DNA from: Plasmopara viticola | Lineage: Eukaryota > Oomycota > Peronosporomycetes > Peronosporales > Peronosporaceae | Assembly: GCA_001695595.3 (NCBI GenBank) | Contig: MBPM02000007.1 | Location: 1,240,001 to 1,304,000, forward strand | Length of the DNA stretch: 64,000 bases | Direction: 5' to 3' | Part shown: piece after piece, positions 9,005 to 19,291 of the stretch | Layout of the letters: every line of letters starts with the position of its first letter | Numbering within the stretch: position 1 is the first letter of the stretch | Program-made: the position numbers and the translations under genes | The notes under the pieces: generated by a model | The model's database searches: none | What the model was told of the DNA's origin: nothing | What the model saw: the letters and a program-made list of their open reading frames with translations, nothing else

Positions 9005-12000
9005 GCTACAGACAGGCTTGCTTCTTCGGAATGCCGTTGAAAGGATTTTTCTTCTACGATGACACGGGTGATAGGGTCTGCTAGCCCGCTGACTCGTGAT
9101 CAATCACAATACACTTAAATGCTGCCGAGCGAAGCAAAATCCGCTACGGTAGCTGCGGTACATAATCGCGCCTGCCCCGAAGGAAACCTACGACGTCGAT
9201 TTCTTTCTCACCCAATGACTTAAATAGGTCGCTAGTAAAAGCCAAGCCCCCCCACTCAGAAAAACATAAATTTGAGTCAGAGACGAGCGCTCCACCGGAG
9301 AAAAACTGAGTCTTCTATGATGGGTGTGTAGTTGATACGCACCATGAATTTGATAAACTTATGCCCAGAGATGCTGACAGCACGTGATTGAAACCCACCC
9401 GCGATGTGCTACGCAAGCTTACGAGGTCATGAACAACCATTCGAGTCCTGGTAGACTCTGGCGTGTTAAAAAAGATCGCGCGTCAGCAATTGACTGCGCC
9501 CCACCAAAATATACTGAATTATTTCTAAGAAAATCCTCACGTTAATCAGTCGATTTTAATCTGACTGATTAAAAGGACGGTTGAAGCCAGTATAGGGCTG
9601 TAGCAAATCCAGGTTTTGAGATATAATATATCTTATTACTTTTGTTCCTTCCAAGCGCGGGGGCTAAATGCTCGCGCGCTTCGGGCAGGTGCTCTCGGGC
9701 ATCTGCAGGTCTCTAACGAGTCTCACCCTTGACGCGACGGTCTCCAGCACCAGGCGCCACCTGGGCTCTTACCAAGTCAGAGCTAAGCAAATAATGGAAG
9801 ACCCTCGCGATCTCGGTGCTGGCATCACTGCCCGCCGAACGAGACCCGACGTATGCGGACACCACTCTATGCCGTGGACTAGCCAGACTGAGCCTAGCAC
9901 ATGCAAAACTTGGCAACGCGATAACGAAATACACTACATTATTATTACTTTTGTTTTTCACGTACTTGATCGTGGCAGACAAAACAAACTCTCAATCACG
10001 TAGTGTGGCAAGGCCAGATGTGCCAACCGCATTGTGTACGCTTTAGGGGTTTTGTGAGTCCCGTTGTGCGTAGATAAGAAAGCCTGGGCAAAATACACAA
10101 CCCAAATTTGATGGTTAACATTTTACGAAGGTAGCTGTAATGATGCCTTCCTCAGCGCAAATGCACGCTCCGCTGGTAGCACTGGCAACCGAAGACGCTA
10201 GAATGGCGCTTGAAATGTTGGAGACATAGCCTAATAGATGGGTACCAAATGCAGTTGGCGACATTCCTCAAGTAGGAAACATAAGTCTGCAAAACACGTG
10301 CGGACTTTAGAAAATTAGAAGCAGTCGCGCATTGGCCATCGCTACAGTTTCAATCTGTGGAAGGCTTACCCCCGGAAAAGTGCTGGCTATGCAAGCCTTA
10401 TAAGGCATTTGCCCAATCTTTTGATAAAAAACAATCAATGCTGGAGAAATGAAAGCTTTTACACGCTTTACGTAGCATCAAGAAAAATTTCCAGCGTTAA
10501 TCAGCGCTGAATTCGCCGGGTGGGGCGAAGTCATGAAACATTGCTTGCACCGCTTTGGGTCAGTCAACTCTTTTCATTATCTCGGCGATCTTGAGTTTTT
10601 TTACTACTGTCCAGGCAGCTCATAGCTGTCATTTTAACCGAGACAAGAACTTCCTGCCATTCGGGTTGCACTTAATACGATTCGTCGGCAATATTTAGCG
10701 TTCAGTTATTTGCAGTGATCCGAGACGCATTCATGGGAACACCAATAGACTTGCCTCACATGCCACAACGAATGACTAGATGCTTTATTGTTCTTGCGAA
10801 ATATTATGCTTGCATTGAGTATGAATCAAGAAAACTTGTCGCGCTCGAGGGTGCGCTCATATGTAGGCCAGGCATTGCGTTCGCCCATCAAGAATTCATT
10901 AAACGAATGATGTTGCTGGTTTACAAGCTGATTCAATATAGAGCGACTGGTTAGTATTTCAGAGTGGTTAAGCCAAGTAGTTATTTGAATACTATGTTTC
11001 CCCATCACATCTGGCTCTGGTAGTTTTCAGTATTCCTCTTAACGCTTGCAAAACTATTTTTACTGCTCAAAACGTACTTGCTAAAATTCAAAGCGTATCA
11101 GTCTGGAGTTGATTACTAGACCATATGGCCATATTGTTTGCTTAAAGACACACTAGAGACCGATGCACTAGTTTATTAATGGCATTGTACCCGAGAAAAA
11201 TGAAGCTAAGGCATCGCTGAGCTTTTCACCCTGGGTTAAAGCAATCAATATTTTTGATATTTCATTAAAGCGCAGTCGCTTCTCTTAGGTTTATATAAAC
11301 TCGCTCAAAATTAATCTTCTTCATCTTTGATGTGGATTCAATGTCGTTATTAAAACTGCTGTCGGCTTTGCAGAACGTTGGCTTGATGTATATAGCAGGC
11401 TAAAAGATGCGGTTTTGTCAGCACAATAATCGCCAAAAAATGATTGATATACTCAAGCAAAATAAAAGAAATACGCCTCGAAAGGGCAAGTTTGCTAACA
11501 AATTGCATAAATTCAAAGCAAAATGAGGTTTTACGAGAGCTGTCCAAACTGTTTTTTTATTGTTTAGGACTACAACTCTCAGACGAGTCAGGTGATGTCC
11601 GTAGCACCTCACTGACGATTTACCAGTGACCTCGCTGTAATCTTGGTGGCATAAGTAGTAGTAGTAGACAAGTCCAAAACGGCCGATCTAATAAGAGCAA
11701 GCAGTTTATGTGTAGCCAGTTAAGTCTGCAGCTCGTTACGAAGGCGCATCACACCAACGCGATCCAGCCATTTTGTGTTGTGACGTATGATGTTCGATCC
11801 GGCCGTAATAATATTTTGCTTGTCTATTTAGAAAAGCTCAAATCCTTTACAATTAGGAGTCAATCCAAATGCTCCACGGTTTGGCTTTTTTCTAGAAACC
11901 CAAATGCGTCCAACCACGCAGCACATGATCTGCATGATTCTATGTAAAAAGCTCAATGCGAAGTCGAGATCGGCCTCACCCTGCTTTTTTGACCGCAATT

Positions 12001-12567
12001 TCGAAATACACTTCAATTTAAAGCACATTGTGAATCAAAGACGTTCCCACAGGTGCCGTTTCTTATATAATGTCGCAGGTATTTTGACGAAACCATAGAA
12101 AACAATTGAGTGGCTTTGTCATGATCACTTAAGGATGAGAAGCAATGAGCGCTTTACAGATTAAACACGGCCTCTCAAATTCTTATTTGGTTGTGGTGCT
12201 ATTGTTCTGATATCCATGCTCAGACTTGAGTTCTAAGCACCCAGCTTGACATTTGAAAACGCTAAAACATTTTAAATGTGTGGTGTCTCCAACCCAATAA
12301 GTGTGAAAATCGCACTCGTAATCATGGGCATGAAGGATGTTGGACAGAGGATGCAGACCTATAAATTTAATTTCTTAGATGTCAAGATGATGGGCTGGAA
12401 AAGGAAAAGGAGGGGAGGATTTCCCAAACGATTAAAATCATTACGTCAAAATTGTACCACTCTGCGGGCCGCGATTGCTATGCGGAGGTCATGTCTCTGC
12501 TAAAAATACGAAAATAACTTAGTTTCGAACAAAAATTTGACCCAGTACGATCCGTCAACGACTAGGC
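9005..12567 (+). repeat. Unidentified ~3.5 kb repeat unit, copy U1
   Basis: This region is nearly identical to 35990-39264 (U2) and matches 24330-27430 (U3) in inverse orientation with more divergence. It has only short interrupted frames on both strands. One stretch at 10715-10954 (motifs DLPHMPQRM and FAHQEFIKRMM) has its counterpart in U3 at 25801-26001 on the minus strand, so the frame was probably once coding. I do not recognise the family. No terminal repeats or target duplication are obvious. It could be a decayed transposon or a captured gene segment. In all three copies it is followed by an SPT16 3' fragment. Confidence 0.6.
9647..9941 (+). mobile_element. Short internally deleted LINE derivative, copy A (295 bp)
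   Basis: The insertion is flanked by a perfect 14-bp target duplication (TTATTACTTTTGTT at 9633-9646 and 9942-9955). The duplicated region at 36604-36630 has the single empty site. The left end matches the 5' part of the LINE at 50622-51778 (MLxRFGQVLSGICRSL). The right end matches its 3' end (ADTTLCR, then GGCAACGCG and a TACATTA-type tail). Two internal joins, near 9757 and 9785, remove most of the element. It is non-coding in practice and would depend on enzymes of a full LINE. Confidence 0.85.
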
Positions 12568-12812
12568 GTGCCTCAACCTGCTTTGGTTTAAATTTTGTTT
12601 TAGATGCGGTCGAGTATTGTTGAATTGAGAAACTTGTTTGATGTCGTTGCTTAAGTTTGTAGATAGAGGGCTTGGATGATGAGGATAATGACGAGGAGAA
12701 AGCAATTTAGATGATTCGGACTGGGAATCGGCTGTTGATGACTAAGTAACTGTCGGATGAAGAAGACGCATCGTCGTGGGACGATCCGGAAAAGGAGGCC
12801 CTAGTCTTTGGT
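12568..12812 (+). pseudogene. SPT16: SPT16 (FACT subunit) C-terminal fragment, copy S1
   Basis: Translated pieces correspond to the acidic C-terminal tail of the FACT histone chaperone large subunit: runs of D/E encoded by GATGATGAGGATAATGACG, then SDEEDASSWDD. This recalls the SPT16 tail, where an acidic stretch precedes a W-D-E-L-E-E-like segment. Stops interrupt it. It corresponds to the better preserved copy at 23400-23889, which also has the preceding LERIK and LNWTSIM motifs. At about 12812 the SPT16 sequence stops inside the W-D-x-L region and continues directly as effector sequence. Confidence 0.6.
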
Positions 12813-13331
12813 CGAACCAAGTTCAAATGTCGAGGACGTAGCGCACACCGCAAATATCGAATTCCAGCTGCTACTGACAATGCTTTTTGATATTGGAGGG
12901 CAAGGAGTATCTGCAGATGACACATACCCGGCGAGTAGCACGATTCTTAAGATATTAATTTCGCCAGAAATTGCCAACGCCATCGCGAGCCAAAATATTT
13001 GAAAATGCTGACATCGAATTGGTTGGAGCAGGGGTTTACTCCATCTAATTTTGTATACATGCTATTGCTCGAAGAGGCAGAAACATACTACTTCACGATA
13101 CTTTTTACGAGCGAGCAAAGCTCGAATTTTGGTAGAATTACGCAAAGACGATTACGTGAACACGCCATTTCAACATAAAAATATAATACCGATGCTCATT
13201 GGTATCTTCAGCTACGAAAGTTGAAGCAAACGTTTGAAACAGCTTTAGCCTTTAAGGCAACAAACGAAAAGGCACAATCTCTTCTTGATCAACTTTACTG
13301 GTGGAAGCTCGGCTCGCATGGCGATTTCTAA
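12813..13331 (+). pseudogene. Effector 3' fragment P1 (fused behind SPT16 fragment)
   Basis: From 12813 the sequence matches the last ~170 codons of the effector family: VEDVAHTANIEF, then ISPEIANAIA, then the third repeat and the YWWKL-S end, with the stop at 13329-13331. A TGA after SQNI and later frameshifts (for example in the FG-R region where paralogues have KFWEDY) break the frame. There is no signal peptide or start. The same chimera occurs at 39512-40032, with slightly different damage. Confidence 0.85.
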
Positions 13332-14021
13332 GTGCATTAGTAACAGATTAAGTCATGGTGTACGACAGAAGAAAGATAAACTTAACGGTGAGCTTGATAA
13401 GATGTTTTTGCTTTTGTTACGGCGGCTTTCCTTCTAGTTACTAGCTACATCACAACTGTTATTTTAAACTGTTTCTGAAGTTTGCGATTGACAGTCTTAG
13501 CGCATGAAGATACACACTGTTTTAAGAATACTGAATTTAGTTGCATAGATTTGTCGACTTGCAAACGGTTTGCCACCGTCGATTGGTACGATACGTTTAG
13601 GCAGAACGCACAATACAGTTATTTTATTCGGTGGCAAATCTTCACTTGTGGCTTTAACACACGCTCACGAAATTAACGTTAACTTTCATCGCCGCTTTTC
13701 CACTAGTTTTAAGTGTTATGCCATCCGAAAGCGTCCTCTGCTTATCCGAGCCAGTGACAGTTGCCCGTGCTTTGTATCGAGGATTTGGCACCAAGTTCTT
13801 GACAGTTGTACAGCTAAACACACTACCGATATAGAGTTGACCAAGATTAAAACTCAACGTTTTTAGCTTACGTACTTGAAAAAGGGGACATCAATTTAAT
13901 ACATCACTTCCCATTTGTACATTTCATTTGGTTTAGGTGATGTCAAGTAGATGTTGCATGTGGTACCAGGCTGACGATCCATCTCTGCCAAATCTCTTAT
14001 CACAATAAATTCGGTTGATCC
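13332..14021. other. Decayed effector 3' flank with hairpin, up to copia-2 insertion point
   Basis: This matches the effector 3' flanks, including the inverted repeat TTTGCCACCG (13570-13579) with TCGGTGGCAAA near 13628-13638. Small open frames here are not conserved as proteins. Near 13930-14021 the sequence still aligns to the E2 flank at 21790-21895, and the copia-2 LTR begins at 14022, so the retrotransposon inserted in the effector flank. Confidence 0.65.
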
Positions 14022-16206
14022 TATAACAATTTGATTGTCGCAGAGCAGAATGGAAAGTAAATTCATAGGAATAGAGCCAACTTTCGGCTCTAACTCACTT
14101 GTAGCCACGTGTTCTTCTGTCTCGATATTCTAGAATGTGACAAATTCTCTTATATGTCAAGATGACACATACTGTGGAACACCCAATTAGAGGTCGTTAC
14201 ACTCCCCCTCAACTTGACAGTCCACAAGTCCGCATGCGTCACGAAGCTCCACAAAGCGCGGCGTTGGAATGGCCTTTGTTAACATTTCCGCCAGCTGAGA
14301 CTCCGATGGTACGGACTCCACCTTGATGATGCCCTTCTCGACGTGGTCACGGACGAAGTGAGCTCGGAGGTCGATGTGCTTGGCGCGTGGGGTGTATCCG
14401 TGGTTAGTTGCCATACTAATCGCCGACTGGTTGTCCATGTGAATCGTCGACGCAATCGACACGTTTACACCCATCTCTGTGAGGAGGAACGCAGCCACAG
14501 TACTTCTTGAGCGGTAAGTGCGAAAGCCGTGTACTCGGCTTCAGCAGTTGATTAAGCGATGGTCGCTTGACGCTTGCTCTTGTAGATAACCGGACCGTCA
14601 ACCATCTTCACCATCACACCAGACGTCGATCGTCGCGTCTCCTAATCACCACCCCAGTTCGCGTCGCAGTATGTCACGATATTCTTGCCCTTCGATCGAA
14701 TCAGTGGCCTTGAGGTAGCAAAGTACACGTAGCGCAGCATTCTAATGCATCTCACGCGGCGTATCGAGGTACTGAGAGAGGATCGACAGCACGAAGCCAA
14801 TGTCGGGACGTGTAGCATTGGCAACGTACAGCATTGATCCGATTAGTTCGCGGTACTTATTTTTTGTCTGTGCATACACCGTGCTTGTCGGATGGGCTGA
14901 GATCTTGACCGATCACCATTGGGTTGCGGACACCATGAGCAGATACTTGACCAAAACGCTCGAGCAAGTTGGTTATAAATTGAGATTGCTTCACCACCCT
15001 TTACCACGTTTACGATCGTGAAGTACTTCCATCCCGAGAACGAAACGAGCATTACCGAATGATTTGACCGTGGAGTGCGACGCGAGACCAGTACACGCGG
15101 ATCGCGCTTGTTCCTCTGTTTTGCAACAAACAAGTAGATCGTCCACGTAGAGCACCACATCAACCGCGGCCGCTGGGTCACTGTCATCTCGTCGAACGAG
15201 GAGACAAGGATCAGCTCGACACTGTTTGAAACCGAGACTCTTGAACACGTCGCGGATGGTACGGTGCCACACAGCTGCAGCTTGCTTGAGTCCATAGAGG
15301 CTGCGGCGGAGTCTGCAAACCAATTCCGGCGCCACATCCACTCCTTCAGGGGGATTCATGAACACTGTTTCGTCAATGTCAAACTGGCGAATCATGAGGC
15401 GTCGAGTGCAGCAATGAGGCGTCGAGTGCAGCACAGTGCGAGAAAGACCCGGATCGTGTTCATGCTTGCTACTGGCGAGTATGTGTGGGTATAATCTATG
15501 CCGCGAGTCTGCAGGAAACCTCGAGCGACTAGACGTGCCTTGTAGTGCTTCATCGCTTCATTCTCGTCGTACCTCTTCGCGAACATTCACTTGCATCCGA
15601 TCACCTTGCTTCCTTAAGGTCGCCGCACCATATCCCAAGTGTGGTTCCGCACATGCGATCGAATCTCAGCGCGAATAGCTTCCTTCCATTGTGGAGCGTC
15701 AGGGACCGCCATTGCTTCAGAGTATGATGTAGGCAGCTCAGACACAGCCAACGCAATTTCGTTTTCGTCCAGGCGTTGTCGCTTGCTTTCTGGTTCTGGC
15801 TCATCGTCATTTTCAGTGCTACCAAGATGCAAAGGCATATATTCATCAGTCAGTAGACGCGGTTGTTCGTACGTGATCGACCGAGGTCGAATGGAACTAC
15901 CACTGAACACTATGCGATTCTCTGATGCATCGACGCCAACACCAACACCAACACCATGAGGGGTAATTACTGACGGTGTGCTCGGACCACTTGCGGTAGC
16001 ACGGACGAGATCACGGCTCGGGTTGAGTTGCTGGACCATGATGGCGGGGTCATTAATCGATCGACTTGAATGTTGTGGATGCGGAGCGATATCGCAATCA
16101 GGACGCTGGGCGAGCTGCGTCTGTGGAAATTCGGTAGCAGAAGCAGGAATAATGCGCTGGACAACTTGCACCTGGCTGTTACTCCCCCTGTCAAGAGCAT
16201 GGCTGC
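14022..16206 (-). mobile_element. Truncated Ty1/copia element of a second family (copia-2, copy 1)
   Basis: Read on the minus strand, this holds the linker, RT, RNase H and 3' LTR of a copia element different from the one at 1-6 kb. The 3' LTR is 14022-14201 (180 bp, TGTAAC...GTTATA on the minus strand). It is preceded by the polypurine tract TTGAGGGGGAG. The 5' half (Gag, protease, integrase, 5' LTR) is missing; the copy ends at ~16206 where it meets sequence seen inverted at 35870-35985. It lies in the duplicated block and corresponds to 40708-42895. Confidence 0.9.
14202..16171 (-). pseudogene. copia-2 Pol remnant (RT and RNase H), broken
   Basis: Segments in N-to-C order on the minus strand are: an acidic/GV-repeat linker ending WDMVRRP (about 16171-15614); RT start with HYKARLVARGFLQTRG (15586-15440); the RT core with LYVDDLLV near 15145; and RNase H with MDNQSAISMATNHGY and HIDLRAHFVRDHVEKG (14498-14202). 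Several shifts and stops separate them. Compared with copy 2, the RT lacks the segment with SFLNGEL. A ~17-bp stretch (GAGGCGTCGAGTGCAGC) is tandemly repeated at 15399-15433 at that place, which explains the frame break. It cannot give a working polyprotein. Confidence 0.9.
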
Positions 16207-16324
16207 TCTAAGAGAGTGTTTGAGTTTCTCTTTCATTGTTGCTGTCAAAATGCTAAGGAATTGAGCTTTACTTATAAGGCGACAATGAGCACAGTTACCT
16301 TAGGTTCTTCAAGGAATGGCGCCC
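16207..16324 (-). repeat. Inverted piece of the unit-left segment
   Basis: This ~118-bp sequence (GCTGCTCTAAGAGAG to GGAATGGCGCCCC) is the reverse complement of 35870-35988. It is also found in the plus orientation at 27425-27553. In this block it sits at the far end of the copia remnant in opposite orientation to the other copies, marking a rearrangement breakpoint. Confidence 0.7.
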
Positions 16325-16479
16325 CAGAGCTAAACAAAATAATGGCGACCTCGGTGCTGGCTGCACTGCCCGCCGAACGAGACCCGACGTATGCGGACAC
16401 CACTCTATGCCGTAGACTAGCCAGACTGAGTCTAGCACGTGCGTAACTTGGCAACGCGATAACGTAATACATTACATTA
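16325..16479 (+). mobile_element. Short internally deleted LINE derivative, copy B (5'-truncated)
   Basis: This has AGAGCTAA joined to AAATAATGG, the same second deletion join as copies A and D. It then has the common 3' end (ACCACTCTATGCCGTAGACT, GGCAACGCG, tail TACATTACATTA). I see no target duplication. It is truncated at the 5' side relative to copy A. Confidence 0.7.
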
Positions 16480-16559
16480 TACGACACAATCAATAGCGCC
16501 ATTACTTACTAGCATTTCTATAGCCAATTACAAGGCTACAGTCTAGCTGAGCAGCACAA

Positions 16560-17950
16560 TTTTATGCGCATTTGAGGGCCAAATGTGGTTTCATTCTCTT
16601 TCCTAGACAGTACTGCTTACGTTATAAATACTGATGTAGAAGTGCTTGCTGTTTAGATATTATTTAAGGCGAGTATCAATACTACAAATAGATCTGGCTG
16701 AACTTCAGTGTTTTTCGCGACCCAACAAGGACATGTAGCAGTATTAAACATCCCATAAAGTCGTAAATCATACTGTCGCTATGCTTACTATTCATTTACA
16801 CAATTTGCCTGATCTTCATATCGCTACAAAAAAAGTATCGTGATTCTGATATGTTACCAATACAATACATTAGACGAATTGAAGAAGCCGCTTACCAACC
16901 TTGGCTTACGTAGAATAAAGTGAATAGGGTGGATGTATGCAGTACTGCAGCAAAAATGACATTGTATGTGAACCTGTCTGGCAAGCGTAAGATCTCGTTG
17001 GTTCTTATTACTATGTCGATACTATATGATAAATATGATGCATTATTTTTTCGATGTTTCAGCATCATCATTTTAGCAGCGCCAACACCTGACTGTAAAT
17101 ACTTTTTAATGCTCACTTCTTTTTGTTGTAGCGACTTTCGACTCGGCGCTATAGTCACTCAGCCCGTAATGATTGATAGCACAGATTGATGCAAAATATT
17201 CAGTATTCGCGCATAAATTAGTGAGGCAAGTTACAGCAGAGTTCGCAATTGCGGGCACAACTTTAAAGGCGCTGATGTGGACTTAGGCTTGGTCTTGTAT
17301 CCTGGCACCACCCCGTCCAAGTTCATATCATGATGACCTATGAGACTAATATGGTTACATGAAATTGCCCAATTACCATGAAATTTTGAAGCGGTATTTG
17401 ATAATGGCTCGAGTGTCGGAATTGATGGAGCTGAAACATTAAAAAGACAATTTATTACGTTTATCCCACAGTACCGGTCTGCTAACAAACAGCATCGAGA
17501 TCGTACGCTTACTTGGCAGCTTCCTAAACAGTGTCACTATCGCTGGAGTACTGCATACATCCACTGGCGTCAATTTATTCTACGTAAATAGTGATAATGA
17601 GCTACGTATCTATGCCAAATATAGTGTAATGACAATATATCAAAATCATTTTTTTTTTATAAGAATATGAAGATGATACAGTTTCTGTGGCAAATTGCGT
17701 ACATGACTAGTGAGTATCGTGATAGTAAAACATACGACTTTGTGCGTTGGGAGGTGTATTACTTCCACATGTGCGAAAACCGATTTGCAGCACTGACACC
17801 CGCTCCAAATGATATTTAATTAGCAAGCACTTCCAGGACAGTATTCATAGCATAAATAGTACTGTCTAGAAAGAAACATGAAAAAGCGCTTAAAATATTA
17901 CACATTGAGGTGTGTCCTTGATACCCCGCGTAATAATGCAGTGGTGAATA
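16560..17950. repeat. Long inverted repeat (arms ~16560-17110 and ~17400-17950)
   Basis: The left arm landmarks CTAGACAGTACT (16605), a GTGCTTGCT block (16643), and TACGTAGAATAAA followed by GGATGTATGCAGTACT (16910-16945) recur as reverse complements. Those lie in the right arm near 17862, 17822 and 17565-17585. The arms are diverged but collinear over about 500 bp, around a ~290-bp centre. The centre is itself a repeat seen at 18530-18770 and 46086-46302. No complete gene is present. The left arm also holds a decayed ankyrin-like phrase near 16675-16735. It could be a foldback transposon or an inverted duplication. Confidence 0.6.
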
Positions 17951-18150
17951 TTGATCGTTTTACGCCGCACAGCATAAAGCATTGATATACTCGTACCCAA
18001 CACTTATCATGACAACTCCAGATCCCGATAGACCTCCTTCATTTACGAGCTCAGAGCCATCGTCGACAAGCCCAATATGGCGTCGTCAAACCCATTTCAT
18101 CAACGTTCTTTTAACATTTCCCACCACTTCGTTATCTTTGATCTAGAATG

Positions 18151-18381
18151 TCAAGCGCCTGACAAAAGCCGCGCTCCGCCAAAAGTCCACAAAGCCTTGA
18201 CCAAATAGCGCTGCTCGACTGCATCGATCCACGCATTTCCATCTTCGTCATAGCGGCGACAAGCTAGTTGGCACAGTGTCAGACAATTCGATCGGCAAAT
18301 TCGTTTCACGAAGTAAGTAGTAAAAAAAAATGCTATGCTCTCAAGTATCACTCGGCTTAGTGTAACTCCTACGTCTTCCAA
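18151..18381 (-). pseudogene. Unidentified conserved gene fragment downstream of SPT16 3' end
   Basis: An open stretch of ~76 codons without an ATG contains RICRSNCLTLCQLACRRYDE, EQRYLVKALW and ends GGARLLSGA. An almost identical copy lies at 52365-52595, and a frame-broken one at about 23100-23330. In each case it follows the SPT16 C-terminal tail on the same strand. It is therefore probably the sequence that lies downstream of SPT16 in the source locus, carried along in the captured segment. I do not recognise the protein, and conservation of the frame could simply reflect recent copying. Confidence 0.35.
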
Positions 18382-18434
18382 AGCAATTTCGCATGCAAGT
18401 CATAATTGTACGAACACATGCATTGTACAATCCT

Positions 18435-18476
18435 ATCAACGACGCGATTTCTTCTTTTTCGAGCGGCGATAGTCTG
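18435..18476 (-). pseudogene. SPT16: SPT16 extreme C-terminal remnant, copy S2
   Basis: Only the basic tail SDYRRSKKKKSRR is left, identical to the end of the copy at 52640-53165. At 18476 the sequence changes abruptly to a palindromic repeat, so the rest of the fragment was lost or replaced. Confidence 0.55.
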
Positions 18477-18780
18477 AGCCATTATCAGATAATGCTTTGA
18501 AAATTTCATGGAAACAATAAAGGTCACCACCTTGTCTAAACTTGGACGAGGTGGTGCCAGTATGAGGATACAAGATCAAGCTTACGTCCACATCAGCGCC
18601 ATTGAAAATTGTGCACGCGACCACTGGAACTTTCCTCACTCATATGTGCGCAAATACTGAACATTTGCATCAATCTATGCTAAAAATCGCCACGGTTTAA
18701 AGTCACAATAGTGCAGCGTTAAAGGACGCTACGACAAAAAGAGGTGAGCATTAGAAGAAGGTCAAATTTACTATTTCCAC
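18477..18780. repeat. Palindromic repeat of the 46.1 kb family
   Basis: This includes a hairpin CACCACCTTGTC/GACGAGGTGGTG at ~18526-18557. It has the same series of blocks (GATACAAGATC, TGCGCAAATACTGAA, CGCTACGACAAAAAGAGG) found in the centre of the inverted repeat at 17110-17340 in opposite orientation. No gene is seen. Confidence 0.5.
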
Positions 18781-18959
18781 TGCCAGCAAATAACAATGGA
18801 CTGACTTCTGTCTCGTCTATGTATTACTCATCACCCTACCACACTTGTGAGAAGACTCAAGTCTAATTAATTGAAAATGACACGAAACGGAACTTCGTAT
18901 TATGCTATCCAATATATGTGGCCATATTTGTAATGCAAAATGATTCTTAATTTTTTAAG

Positions 18960-19017
18960 GCATTGCTCCCCCTCCCCTAAGAAATCCCCCAATCGCCAAT
19001 AACTGCGTGGCCAAGTG
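18960..19017 (+). promoter_or_regulatory. Conserved C-rich upstream block of effector E2
   Basis: This has the same block as before E1 (GCATTGCTCCCCCTCCCC ... CCAAGTG), here ~275-330 bp before the E2 start. The region 18781-19291 otherwise aligns to the other effector upstream regions and has the uninterrupted site (GCAAATAACAATGGACTG at ~18786) where copia inserted upstream of E1. Confidence 0.45.
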
Positions 19018-19291
19018 TTGCCGGTGTTCTCTATAGCTAAACGTCATACGGACTCTTCGCAGCTACCTCAGTGTTTGGCTCAAGTGAATTGTATATCCAG
19101 GGATCATATGGTGTGCTAACTTAGTGTCTGACGTATTGTAGAAAGGAGCACCTACACTATTACGATCCACGAAGCGTGCTCACTCGTTCTGCCTGGTGTG
19201 TGCCTGCTATCGCAAATCCCTCTCTTTCACCCTTGACGATCCAATCTTTTGTATTGATAGTACAATCTTGTGACACAGTCAACTGTTCATC

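Noticed and set aside
15930..15960. CCAACA microsatellite-like run
   Set aside because: It encodes the GV repeat of the copia-2 linker and is present in both copies; part of the element rather than a separate repeat locus.
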